Assembly: GCA_035934385.1 (NCBI GenBank)
Contig: DASYXY010000028.1
Location: 1-39,643 of the forward strand
DNA from: CF-118 sp035934385
Lineage (GTDB): Bacteria > Chloroflexota > Dormibacteria > Dormibacterales > Dormibacteraceae
Reading direction: 5' to 3'
DNA length: 39,643 bases
The translations under genes and the position numbers were made by a program. How positions within the stretch are numbered: position 1 is the first letter of the stretch; each line of letters starts with the position of its first letter. The notes below the pieces were generated by a model, which saw only the letters and a program-made list of their open reading frames with translations, was not told the origin of the DNA and searched no databases. Shown here one piece after another: positions 1 through 7,191 of the stretch.

Positions 1-215
1 GGCAATCCGGTCTTTTGTGACGCCGCTCCCCAGTCCGCCGGATTGACCGAGGGCAACGCCCGGAATCTAAGTCCCGGGGCTCACGCCTCTACTGCTTACG
101 CAGCGAGGGCGAAAGCGGTGTTCTTGTTGGCGTTTGTAAACGCTGCGCTGTAACGCTCGCGGCTCTCGGCTCGCAATCCCGAAGCCCATCTGCCCCGTCG
201 AGACCGGACGCCCCC
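1..215 (-). ncRNA. ssrA: tmRNA (ssrA), 5' part; 3' part lies outside the window
   Basis: On the minus strand the RNA begins with GGGGGCG at about 215, followed by a CTCGACGGGG block, the arrangement of tmRNA 5' ends (acceptor strand, then D-loop analogue). Downstream is a short reading frame at 131..96: GCC AAC AAG AAC ACC GCT TTC GCC CTC GCT GCG TAA. It encodes ANKNTAFALAA and stop, a typical proteolysis tag ending in ALAA. After the stop come GC-rich pairing segments (CCCGGGACT and beyond) expected of pseudoknots. The tRNA-like 3' end is missing because the window ends. tmRNA with SmpB rescues ribosomes stalled on broken mRNAs; smpB is 1.5 kb away. An open reading frame over this region is incidental. 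Confidence 0.92.
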
Positions 216-240
216 ACGAAGGTGAACCTGGTTGCGCATT

Positions 241-255
241 CGATTCTACCCAGCG
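241..255 (-). promoter_or_regulatory. ssrA promoter core (-10 TAGAAT)
   Basis: On the minus strand CGCTGGGTAGAATCG contains a -10 hexamer TAGAAT (248..243). It would start transcription near 236, about 20 nt upstream of the mature tmRNA 5' end; tmRNA precursors are normally trimmed. The same 15 nt occur exactly upstream of def (3521..3535). No convincing -35 was found. Confidence 0.55.
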
Positions 256-281
256 GGCGGCCAACCTACACTGGACGCGCG

Positions 282-1208
282 ATGGCTTCTTCGACCGACA
301 TCGAGCGCGTGGGGCGCGCCAGCCTCAAGGAGCTCGGCGACATCCGCATCGACGACGTGCTCTCGTTCATCGACCGCGGCATCGAGAACATGCCCAGCTA
401 CATGGACCTGTACCGCCGCTGGGAGTCCCAGCAGTGGGCGGTCTCCGACATCGACTTCTCACTCGACCGCCAGGACTGGATTGACGCGAGCGATGGTGAT
501 CGCAACGCAACGCTGTGGTCGCACCGCCTGTTTTTCAACGGCGAGGAGCGCGTCACTGCGACGCTCGCGCCATTCGTGTGGGCGGCGCCGACGCCCGAGA
601 TCGAGATCTTCCTGTCGACGCAGATGGTCGACGAGGCTCGGCACACCGCGTTCTTTCAGCGGTGGTGGCACGAGGTTGTCGGCACCGACGCCAGGGACCT
701 GACGTCGCTGCTGAAAGAGATCCGTCCGAAAACCAACGAGGGCTACAACATCCTTTTCTATGACAAGCTGCCGGCGCTGGCGCAGCGCCTCGCGAGCAAC
801 CCCAAGGATTTCGACGCGTTCGTCGAGGGCGTCACTCTGTATCACATCGTGGTCGAGGCGACCATCGCGTTGACGGGGCAGCGGTTCGAGCTCGAGTCGA
901 TGCGCGAGCAGGGGCTGACCGACCGCGGCTTCTACCGGGGCTTCACGGCCGTTGCGCGCGACGAGTCGCGGCATGTCAGCTTCGGCATCAAGGTCCTGCA
1001 GGAGGCGGTGCGTGAGGACGCCTCGCGCTACGCGCCTTTGATCCAGCGGACGCTGATCGAGTCGCTGCCGCTGATCTCGGGCACGCTCGATCCGCCCGAC
1101 CCTGCCTACGTCACCGATTACGGACACACGGAGAGCGAGATCATCGAGTTCGCGATGGAGTCGCTGAACAAGCGCCTGCGGGCCATCGGCATCAACCTCG
1201 CCGCGTGA
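282..1208 (+). CDS. R2lox-like ferritin-superfamily diiron oxidase
   Basis: The 308-residue all-helical protein carries the ribonucleotide-reductase-R2 type metal ligand pattern: a Glu in GEERVTATLAP, then DEARH (E..H), a Glu in IVVEATIALTG, then DESRH (E..H). This matches the R2-like ligand-binding oxidase family (Mycobacterium tuberculosis Rv0233 group), often mislabelled as RNR beta. A true NrdB is less likely because no nrdA is adjacent and the spacing is R2lox-like. The ATG at 282 is chosen. An in-frame GTG at 222 would place coding sequence across the divergent ssrA promoter. A weak -10 (TACACT, 267-272) lies 9 nt before the ATG, so the mRNA may have almost no leader. Its stop overlaps the next start (GTGA), so the two form an operon. 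The substrate of this family is unknown. Confidence 0.78.
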   Translation: MASSTDIERVGRASLKELGDIRIDDVLSFIDRGIENMPSYMDLYRRWESQQWAVSDIDFSLDRQDWIDASDGDRNATLWSHRLFFNGEERVTATLAPFVWAAPTPEIEIFLSTQMVDEARHTAFFQRWWHEVVGTDARDLTSLLKEIRPKTNEGYNILFYDKLPALAQRLASNPKDFDAFVEGVTLYHIVVEATIALTGQRFELESMREQGLTDRGFYRGFTAVARDESRHVSFGIKVLQEAVREDASRYAPLIQRTLIESLPLISGTLDPPDPAYVTDYGHTESEIIEFAMESLNKRLRAIGINLAA

Positions 1209-1630
1209 CGAGCATCGAGATCCGCCGGCTCGGGCCCGGAGACGACGGCCTGGTGATGGCGGCCGGTCACCTGTTCGACGCGGCTCCCAAACCGGACGCG
1301 GTCGCGCGATTTCTCGGGGACCCGAATCACCACCTGGTGCTGGCGATTGCCAACGGCAAGTCCGTCGGGTTCGTAAGCGGTGTCGAGCTGACGCATCCAG
1401 ACAAGGGGACCGAGATGTTCCTGTATGAGCTGGCGGTGGACGAGCGCCATCGCAGGCTCGGCATCGCAAGCGAGCTCGTGTCTGCTCTCCGAGACCTGGC
1501 ACGGAAGCGCGGGTGCTACGACATGTGGGTGCTGACCGACCACGACAACGACGCTGCGCTGGGCGCGTATCGGAAGAGCGGAACTGATGAAGAGAGCAGC
1601 CACGTGATGCTCACCTGGAACCTCAGCTAG
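1205..1630 (+). CDS. GNAT-family N-acetyltransferase, AAC(3)-I-like
   Basis: A 141-residue single GNAT domain. The acetyl-CoA loop appears as RRLGIASELV (residues about 83-92), preceded by the beta-strand FLYELAVDERH typical of AAC(3)-I-like acetyltransferases. The segment VGFVSGVELTHPDKGTEMF is characteristic of that subgroup. The GTG start overlaps the R2lox stop by 4 nt (GTGA), so the two are translationally coupled. Whether it acts on aminoglycosides or another amine cannot be told from sequence. It converges with smpB, leaving an 82-nt spacer. Confidence 0.82.
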   Translation: MTSIEIRRLGPGDDGLVMAAGHLFDAAPKPDAVARFLGDPNHHLVLAIANGKSVGFVSGVELTHPDKGTEMFLYELAVDERHRRLGIASELVSALRDLARKRGCYDMWVLTDHDNDAALGAYRKSGTDEESSHVMLTWNLS

Positions 1631-1646
1631 CCGCCCGAACCCTCGA

Positions 1647-1705
1647 TTTGTATACAAAGGCGGGTTATTTCCGCCGGATAACACGCGTTTGTATACAAAG
1701 GCGGG
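1647..1705. repeat. two direct copies of an 18-nt unit holding the palindrome TTTGTATACAAA
   Basis: TTTGTATACAAAGGCGGG occurs at 1647-1664 and again at 1688-1705, 41 nt apart (about four helical turns). The first 12 bases are a perfect palindrome. The spacer lies between two convergent genes, so no known promoter is near. The TTGTATACAA core resembles operators of some GntR-family regulators; that comparison is inference. Confidence 0.75.
1653..1675 (-). terminator. weak terminator-like hairpin after smpB
   Basis: On the minus strand GGCGG-aaataac-CCGCC (1675..1659) is followed by TTTGTA. The stem is only 5 bp and the T-run is short. It is the only hairpin found after the long minus-strand operon that ends with smpB. 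Confidence 0.3.
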
Positions 1706-1712
1706 GAATCGC

Positions 1713-2177
1713 CTAGCGACGCGTCGCGCGCTCGATCTCTCGCTTCGCATCGCGCTCCGCGATCGCCTGCCGCTTGTCGTACTGCCGCTTGCCTCGCGCC
1801 AGCCCGATCTCGACTTTCGCGCGATTGCGCGCGATGTACACGCGCAGCGGGATCAGCGTGTACCCCTTCTGACGCACTTTGCCGATGAGGCTCGCGATCT
1901 GCTTGCGGTGGAGAAGCAGCTTGCGCGGCCGCAGTGGATCGTGGTTCATGAGGTTGCCCTGGGCGTATGGCGAGATGTGCACGTTCTCGAGCCAGGCCTC
2001 GTTGCCGTCGATGCGCACATAACCATCACGCAGGTTGCACCGGCCTTCGCGGATCGACTTCACCTCCGTGCCCATCAGCACGAGGCCGCACTCGTACTTC
2101 TCGTCGATGAAGTAGTCGTGATACGCGCGGCGGTTGACCGCCTTGTCGCGCTCGCGGTCCGCGTCCTTGTCAGGCAT
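1713..2177 (-). CDS. smpB: SsrA-binding protein SmpB
   Basis: The 154-residue protein is full length for SmpB. It has the conserved start of the OB fold (NRRAYHDYFIDEKYECGLVL), GTEVKSIREG, NLRDGYVRI, the HISPYAQGN loop and the basic C-terminal tail RGKRQYDKRQAIAERDAKR that enters the ribosomal mRNA channel. It binds tmRNA during trans-translation. The ATG lies 8 nt inside the end of fmt, so it is coupled to def-fmt. Its RNA partner ssrA lies close by on the same strand but is separated by the plus-strand R2lox/GNAT pair. Confidence 0.97.
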   Translation of the reverse strand: MPDKDADRERDKAVNRRAYHDYFIDEKYECGLVLMGTEVKSIREGRCNLRDGYVRIDGNEAWLENVHISPYAQGNLMNHDPLRPRKLLLHRKQIASLIGKVRQKGYTLIPLRVYIARNRAKVEIGLARGKRQYDKRQAIAERDAKREIERATRR

Positions 2178-2991
2178 CGCCCAGCACCTGCTTCGCCGGC
2201 GCCGGCTTCTTGCCCGGCAGCTGGACCAGTTCGGCGACGTACCGCGTGCCTTCGATATGCCCTGTCAGCACCTTGACCCGACCGCGTTTCGTCGGCAGCG
2301 TGGCGCCCGGCCATGGCTGGAGCGCCCGCACGCGGCGGTCTATCTCTTCGGCCCCCATCTCCCATTCGAGCTCGCCGTCTTGCCTGGTGAGGCGCGGCGC
2401 GAGCGTGGCCGCAGCATGATCCTGCTCGATTGCATGCACATCACCGATTCGAGCGATGGTCTCGACGAGCAGCTCAGCGCCGGACTCGGCCAGCCGCTGG
2501 GTCAGGGCCGGCGTGTCATCCGCCGGGTGAATCCGCACCGCACGCGATGCGAGCACCGGTCCGTGGTCGAGCTGCTCGTCCATCTCCATGATCGTCACGC
2601 CCGTCTCGCTGTCACCGGCAAGGATCGCGCGCGCCACCGGCGCCGCGCCGCGCCAGCGGGGCAGCAGCGAGGCGTGGACGTTGAGCACACCAAGCCGCGG
2701 GATCGCGAGCACCGACGGCGGGATGATCTGGCCGTAAGCGACCACCACCATGAGGTCGGGCGCCACCGCGGTCAGGCGCTGCACCGCGGATGCTTCGCGG
2801 ATGCGCTCCGGCTGAAACACCTCGAGCCCAAGCTCGACGGCCGCGACCTTAACCGGAGAAGGCGTCAGCCTCAGGCGGTGGCCCGGCCGGTCGGGCTGCG
2901 TGATCACAACCGAAATGTCTTGAGCGGCCGCGTGCAGCGCGCGAAGCGACGGTACAGCGAAGGCAGCGGTGCCGGCGAAAACGAGCTTCAG
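2170..2991 (-). CDS. fmt: methionyl-tRNA formyltransferase
   Basis: Transfers a formyl group from 10-formyl-THF to initiator Met-tRNA. Reading from a CTG at 2991 gives MKLVFAGTAAFAVPSL, the standard Fmt N-terminus, then ITQPDRP, the catalytic region NVHASLLPRWRGAAP and the C-terminal OB-fold domain, 273 residues in all (somewhat short). No ATG, GTG or TTG is available in frame before the FAGT strand. The first conventional start (GTG 2907) would delete 28 residues including the first Rossmann strand. The CTG lies 8 nt after the def stop. The family consensus FAGTPEFA is FAGTAAFA here. The end overlaps smpB by 8 nt. Confidence 0.93.
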   Translation of the reverse strand: MKLVFAGTAAFAVPSLRALHAAAQDISVVITQPDRPGHRLRLTPSPVKVAAVELGLEVFQPERIREASAVQRLTAVAPDLMVVVAYGQIIPPSVLAIPRLGVLNVHASLLPRWRGAAPVARAILAGDSETGVTIMEMDEQLDHGPVLASRAVRIHPADDTPALTQRLAESGAELLVETIARIGDVHAIEQDHAAATLAPRLTRQDGELEWEMGAEEIDRRVRALQPWPGATLPTKRGRVKVLTGHIEGTRYVAELVQLPGKKPAPAKQVLGDA

Positions 2992-2999
2992 GAAGACGG

Positions 3000-3515
3000 C
3001 TAACCCGACGCTGCGGCGACGGCTGCTTCCGGCTCGTCGGCCTCGAGCTCCTCGACTCGGCGCAGCGTGTCGAGGTTGGTGAGCCGGTCGATGAAGAGGA
3101 TCCCGTCCAGGTGATCGATCTCGTGCTGGAAGGCACGCGCTGTGAACCCGGTCGACTTGATGCGCACCTCCTTGCCGCGGCGGTTACGCCCCTTCACGAC
3201 CACGGTCTCGTAGCGCGCCACCTCGCCGACCCATCCCGGATAGCTCAGACACCCTTCGTAGCCGACCTGGACGCCGTCGTGCTTGACGATCTCGGGGTTC
3301 ACGAGCGCCCAGATCTGGTTCTCGTCGCCCTTGACGACGCACACGCGCAGCGGCACGCCGATCTGCGGGGCGGCGAGCCCGGCACCCGGCGCAGCGAGCA
3401 TCGTCTCGGCCAGGTCGTCGATCAGACGCTGTATGGAAGTGTCGACGCGCGACACCTTCTTCGCCTTCTCGCGAAGCACAGGTTGATCAAAGTTGAGGAT
3501 CGGTCGGACGCCCAC
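3000..3515 (-). CDS. def: peptide deformylase
   Basis: Removes the N-formyl group from nascent proteins, the partner reaction to Fmt. All three motifs are present in 171 residues: GAGLAAPQIG (motif 1, about 44-53), EGCLS (metal-binding Cys) and HEIDH (two metal His plus catalytic Glu). The C-terminus is Glu/Ala-rich. The start is GTG 3515, placed 7 nt after a TAGAAT -10 hexamer, so its mRNA is probably leaderless when read from its own promoter. def-fmt-smpB form the last three genes of the minus-strand run. Confidence 0.97.
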   Translation of the reverse strand: MGVRPILNFDQPVLREKAKKVSRVDTSIQRLIDDLAETMLAAPGAGLAAPQIGVPLRVCVVKGDENQIWALVNPEIVKHDGVQVGYEGCLSYPGWVGEVARYETVVVKGRNRRGKEVRIKSTGFTARAFQHEIDHLDGILFIDRLTNLDTLRRVEELEADEPEAAVAAASG

Positions 3516-3520
3516 GGACG

Positions 3521-3535
3521 CGATTCTACCCAGCG
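3521..3535 (-). promoter_or_regulatory. def promoter core (-10 TAGAAT), probably leaderless
   Basis: CGCTGGGTAGAATCG on the minus strand, with TAGAAT at 3528..3523. Transcription would start at or next to the def GTG (3515). The 15-nt core is identical to that before ssrA (241-255). No clear -35; the upstream part lies in the end of the PPOX gene. Confidence 0.55.
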
Positions 3536-3545
3536 TGCTTCGGGG

Positions 3546-3983
3546 CTAAGCCAGCCAACGGCCTCCCCGCATGACCTCACGGCCCTCGATCTCGTCGTAG
3601 CCGCGAAAGGCCTGGACGCGCGCGGGCCGGAGGCGAAAGAAGTGCCAACCCTCCCCCACCTCTCGCGGGTCCCAGCCCATCGCGCTCGAAAAACCCCTGG
3701 CGACCTGGTCGGCGCCGGCGGCTGGCATCGACTCCACCAGGTCTGCCGCGATGACCACCGCGTCGTCAGGCGTGCCGGCGATGAGCGTGGCCGCTCGCGT
3801 CTGGCGAAGGTTCTCGGCGGTGCGGCTCGTCCCGACAGTGGTCACGACGAGGTCGGCGCCATCCCACCACGCCGACACGCCTATCGCGTGAGGCCGGCCT
3901 GCGTGCGCGGTCGTCAGCCACATGTGCTTCTGGGCTTCGAGGACGGCTATCACATCGCGCTTCCGCTCCTGGACGCTGCGCAT
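3546..3983 (-). CDS. pyridoxamine 5'-phosphate oxidase-like (split-barrel flavin-binding) protein
   Basis: The 145-residue protein has the small split-barrel pattern of PPOX-like proteins: KHMWLTTAHAGRPHAIGVSAWWDG and LVVTTVGTSRTAENLRQTRAATLIAG, the latter matching the flavin/F420-phosphate binding segment of this superfamily. F420-dependent or FMN-dependent redox chemistry, or haem binding, are all possible; the specific reaction is not visible. The ATG overlaps the priA stop by one base (TGATG), which fixes the start. It is an unusual guest between priA and def. Confidence 0.75.
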   Translation of the reverse strand: MRSVQERKRDVIAVLEAQKHMWLTTAHAGRPHAIGVSAWWDGADLVVTTVGTSRTAENLRQTRAATLIAGTPDDAVVIAADLVESMPAAGADQVARGFSSAMGWDPREVGEGWHFFRLRPARVQAFRGYDEIEGREVMRGGRWLA

Positions 3984-5962
3984 CAGGTCATCGGGTCCAC
4001 GTCGAAGCTCCATCCCCTGCCTCGCGGCGCCAGGTGGCGCGCCCGCTCGAGGCCGTCACCTTTCAGTGTGACCTGCCAGCGGTACTCGCCGCGCAGTCGG
4101 TGGATGAACGCCGGTGACGGTCCCATCACCCGAATGCCGTCGATGCCGTCCTTGAGCAGCCCGCTCGCGATGGAGTCCGCGGCCTCGCGCGCATCGGCGG
4201 CAGCGCGCGCATCGTCGGCGTCGGTGCGGGTCAGGACGGCGAGGCTCGCGAACGGCGGAAAGTGAAACGCCTTCCGCGACGGCAGCTCGGCCGCGTAGAA
4301 GCCTTCGTAGTCGCCGGTCGCCGCGCAGCGAAGGCTGTAGTGCTCGGGGTTGCTGGTCTGCACGACGACCCGCGCCGGGCGTCCGTCGCGACCGGCACGA
4401 CCCGCGACCTGCACGACGAGTGAGAACGTGTTCTCCGCGGACCGGTAGTCGGGGAAGTGCAGCGGCAGGTTCGCATCGACCACGCCCACGCACGTCACCG
4501 CCGGAAGGTCGAGACCGCGCGTCACGAGCTGCGTGCCTACGAGGATGTCGGCGCGGCGCTCGCGGAAGGCCTCCCAGATCTCAAAGTACGCGTCGGGTCC
4601 ACGCGCCACGTCGCTGTCGAGCCGCAGCACCCTGGCCCGCGGCCACAGCTTCTTGACCACCGACTCGAGACGCTGCGTGCCCATTCCCAGCCCGCGGATG
4701 TGCCTGCTGCCGCAGTAGGGACATATCTGAGGCATCGGCCGCGAGTAGCCGCAGTAGTGGCAGACCAGCCCATCGATTTCGGCGTGCTGCACGAGGGACA
4801 CCGAGCAGCCGAGGCACTGCACGGAACGCCCGCATTCGCGGCACATCACGTAGGTGGACAGCCCGCGGCGGTTGAGGTAGAGGATCGCCTGCTCCTCGTT
4901 CTGCAGCGTGAGGTCCACGACCTGCAGCAGCCGGCGCGAGAGCGGTTGCCTGTTGCCGGACGTGAGCTCGTCGCGCATGTCGACCAGCTCTACCGGCGCG
5001 TCCTCGCCTCGAACCCGCCTGTGCATCTTCGCCAGCGCCATCTCGCCGGTCGCCGCCTCGTGATAGGTGGCGACGGATGGCGTCGCCGAGCCGGCCACGA
5101 GCCGCGCGCCCGTGACCTCGGCGAGGCGCCGGGCCACCCAACCTGTCTCGTAGCGGGGCGTCCGGTCCTGCTTGTAGGCGGCCGAGCCCTCCTCGTCGAG
5201 GACGATCAGTCCGAGCTTCGGGATCGGCGCGAACACCGCGGACCTGCTCCCGAGGACCACCATGGCCTCGCCCCGGCGCACACGCCACCATTGCTGAGCG
5301 CGCTCGAGCTCGGTGAGCTGGCTGTGCAAAAGCGCGATCGGCGCCGCCAGCCGCGCGCGAACGCGCTCGACCAACTGGGGCGTCAGCGAGATCTCAGGCA
5401 CCAGCAACAGCACGCGCAGCCCGTCGCTCAAGGCCTTCTGCGCGGCCGCCAGGTACACCTCGGTCTTGCCGCTTGCGATCACTCCGTGCAGGAGCGTCTC
5501 TGAGTTGGCGCCGATCACGTCCAGCGCCGCCGACTGTTCGGCGGTGAGCAGCGGCGCCGGCTGGTGGTGGGCAGGTCCGACCGCAAGCTCGAGCAGCCGG
5601 CTGTGGCGCTTCTGTCTGGTCGACGGCCCGGATCCGCTCGAGCCGCCGGCGCGCACTCGCGGCGGCAGCATGGCCCGCACGCACTCGATCACGGGCACCC
5701 AGTAGTGATCGGCCACCAGCCGCGCCAGCTCCACCTGATGGGGCAGGAGCAGCGGGTCCTGGCCGGCATCGAGGATCTCCTTGACCTCGACGCCGGGGTC
5801 TTCGGTGCCAAGCGACACGACGAAGCCATAGGTGTTACGGCGTCCGAAGGGCACGGTGACGCGATGGCCGGGCACGACGTCGAGCCCGTCCGGCACGGCA
5901 TAGCTGTACGTCTGCCGGTCGAGGGCGCGCGCCGCCTCGACCGCAACCTCCGCGAAAAGCAC
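3983..5962 (-). CDS. priA: primosomal protein N' (PriA helicase-like)
   Basis: Restarts stalled replication forks by loading the replicative helicase. The 659 residues contain the N-terminal 3'-DNA-binding domain, a Walker A (GVIASGKT, about 160), a motif II reading DEEG, GSATPS (motif III), eight paired zinc cysteines (CRECG, CLGC, CHYCG, CPYCG), LVGTQLVTRGLDLP (motif V) and VAGRAGR (motif VI). Motif II is DEEH in active PriA helicases; here the His is Gly. Most actinobacterial PriA proteins are more degenerate than this one. The GTG start overlaps the coaBC stop by one base (TAGTG). Confidence 0.95.
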   Translation of the reverse strand: MLFAEVAVEAARALDRQTYSYAVPDGLDVVPGHRVTVPFGRRNTYGFVVSLGTEDPGVEVKEILDAGQDPLLLPHQVELARLVADHYWVPVIECVRAMLPPRVRAGGSSGSGPSTRQKRHSRLLELAVGPAHHQPAPLLTAEQSAALDVIGANSETLLHGVIASGKTEVYLAAAQKALSDGLRVLLLVPEISLTPQLVERVRARLAAPIALLHSQLTELERAQQWWRVRRGEAMVVLGSRSAVFAPIPKLGLIVLDEEGSAAYKQDRTPRYETGWVARRLAEVTGARLVAGSATPSVATYHEAATGEMALAKMHRRVRGEDAPVELVDMRDELTSGNRQPLSRRLLQVVDLTLQNEEQAILYLNRRGLSTYVMCRECGRSVQCLGCSVSLVQHAEIDGLVCHYCGYSRPMPQICPYCGSRHIRGLGMGTQRLESVVKKLWPRARVLRLDSDVARGPDAYFEIWEAFRERRADILVGTQLVTRGLDLPAVTCVGVVDANLPLHFPDYRSAENTFSLVVQVAGRAGRDGRPARVVVQTSNPEHYSLRCAATGDYEGFYAAELPSRKAFHFPPFASLAVLTRTDADDARAAADAREAADSIASGLLKDGIDGIRVMGPSPAFIHRLRGEYRWQVTLKGDGLERARHLAPRGRGWSFDVDPMT

Positions 5963-7191
5963 TACTGCTTGAGCTTAGGGAGGACCAGGTCGAGGATGCG
6001 GTCGGCCATGACGCGCTTGGTCGTTCGCTCGAGCAGCTGGCGCGTGCCGTCGGCGAACAGCATCACGCCCTCGTTGTAGTCGCTGCCGAAGCCGATGTCT
6101 TTGCGCGAGATGTCGTTGGCGACGATCGCCTGCAAGCGCTTGCGCTTCAGCTTCGCCTGGGCGTGCGCGTCCACCTCCGAGGTCTCCGCGGCGAAGCCGA
6201 CGATGAAGACGCCGCTTGCCACAGGTTCTTCGGCGAGCGCGGCGACCAGGTCGCCGACGGGCTCCAGCTCGAGGTTGAGCTTCGGGGTCTCCTCGCGGCG
6301 GATCTTGCCGGTCGCTGTCGTCGCCGGGCGGAAGTCCGCCACCGCCGCCGCCATCACCAGCAGGTCGGCACCGCGAACGTCCTGGCGCAGCTGGTCGAGC
6401 ATCTGCTGCGCGGTCTCGACGTGGTGGACATCGACGCCTCGGTGTTCGTCATGCGTGGCGGCCGACACGAGCGTGACGCGGGCGCCGCGGTCCGCCGCCG
6501 CCGACGCCACCGCGAAACCCATCTTGCCGCTGGAGTAGTTGCTGATGAAGCGAACTGGGTCGATCGGCTCCCGCGTTGCGCCTGCGGTGACGACGACATG
6601 GCGCCCGGCGAAGTCGTAGCGCGACCGCACCGCGGCCGCCATCGCAGCCAGGAGCGCCGCTGGGCCCGCCAGGCGCCCCGCACCGGTGTGGCCGCTCGCG
6701 AGATGACCCGACTCCGGCTCCACGACTGTCATGCCACGGCTGCGCAGGATCGCGAGGTTCTCCTGCACCGCGGGTTTTGCCCACATCGCGTCGTTCATCG
6801 CCGGCGCGATCACCACCGGACAGCGTGCCGCCAGCAGCGTCGCCGTGACAACGTCATCGGATTGGCCGCGCGCCGCGCGCGCGATGACGTTCGCGGTTGC
6901 GGGCGCCAGCAGGATCAGTTGCGCCCAGTCGCCGAGGAACACGTGCGGCTCGGGCGCGTCCGACCCTGGCCACACCGACGTCACCACTGGGTGCCCGGTG
7001 ACACCCTGGAAGGTCGGCGGTCCGACGAAGCGAGCGGCCGAGCCGGTCATCGCGACGCGGACCTCGCAGCCTGCCTGGGTCAGCGCGGATGCGAGGTCGG
7101 CGAGCTTGTAGGCCGCGATCCCGCCGGCGACCAGGAGCGCGATGCGCAGGCCGCGGAGCTCCTCCGGGACCGGGGTCGGATCCAGTGGCAT
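5962..7191 (-). CDS. coaBC: bifunctional phosphopantothenoylcysteine decarboxylase / phosphopantothenate-cysteine ligase
   Basis: Catalyses two successive steps of coenzyme A synthesis. The N-terminal CoaC half shows GGIAAYK and the PAMNDAMW signature. The C-terminal CoaB half starts near residue 195 with VTAGATREPIDPVRFISN, then SSGKMG, AAVADFRP and KIRREE. The 409-residue length is normal. The ATG immediately follows the gmk stop (TAGATG) with no space for rpoZ, which in many bacteria lies here. It overlaps priA by one base. Confidence 0.96.
   Translation of the reverse strand: MPLDPTPVPEELRGLRIALLVAGGIAAYKLADLASALTQAGCEVRVAMTGSAARFVGPPTFQGVTGHPVVTSVWPGSDAPEPHVFLGDWAQLILLAPATANVIARAARGQSDDVVTATLLAARCPVVIAPAMNDAMWAKPAVQENLAILRSRGMTVVEPESGHLASGHTGAGRLAGPAALLAAMAAAVRSRYDFAGRHVVVTAGATREPIDPVRFISNYSSGKMGFAVASAAADRGARVTLVSAATHDEHRGVDVHHVETAQQMLDQLRQDVRGADLLVMAAAVADFRPATTATGKIRREETPKLNLELEPVGDLVAALAEEPVASGVFIVGFAAETSEVDAHAQAKLKRKRLQAIVANDISRKDIGFGSDYNEGVMLFADGTRQLLERTTKRVMADRILDLVLPKLKQ

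Noticed and set aside
222..281. GTG at 222 as start of the R2lox-like gene
   Set aside because: It would run through the ssrA promoter region and adds residues with no family match; ATG 282 fits better.
4457..5503. Long plus-strand open frame opposite priA
   Set aside because: Composition-driven shadow in a high-GC region; the minus-strand PriA motifs are complete and the plus-strand product has no recognisable domain.
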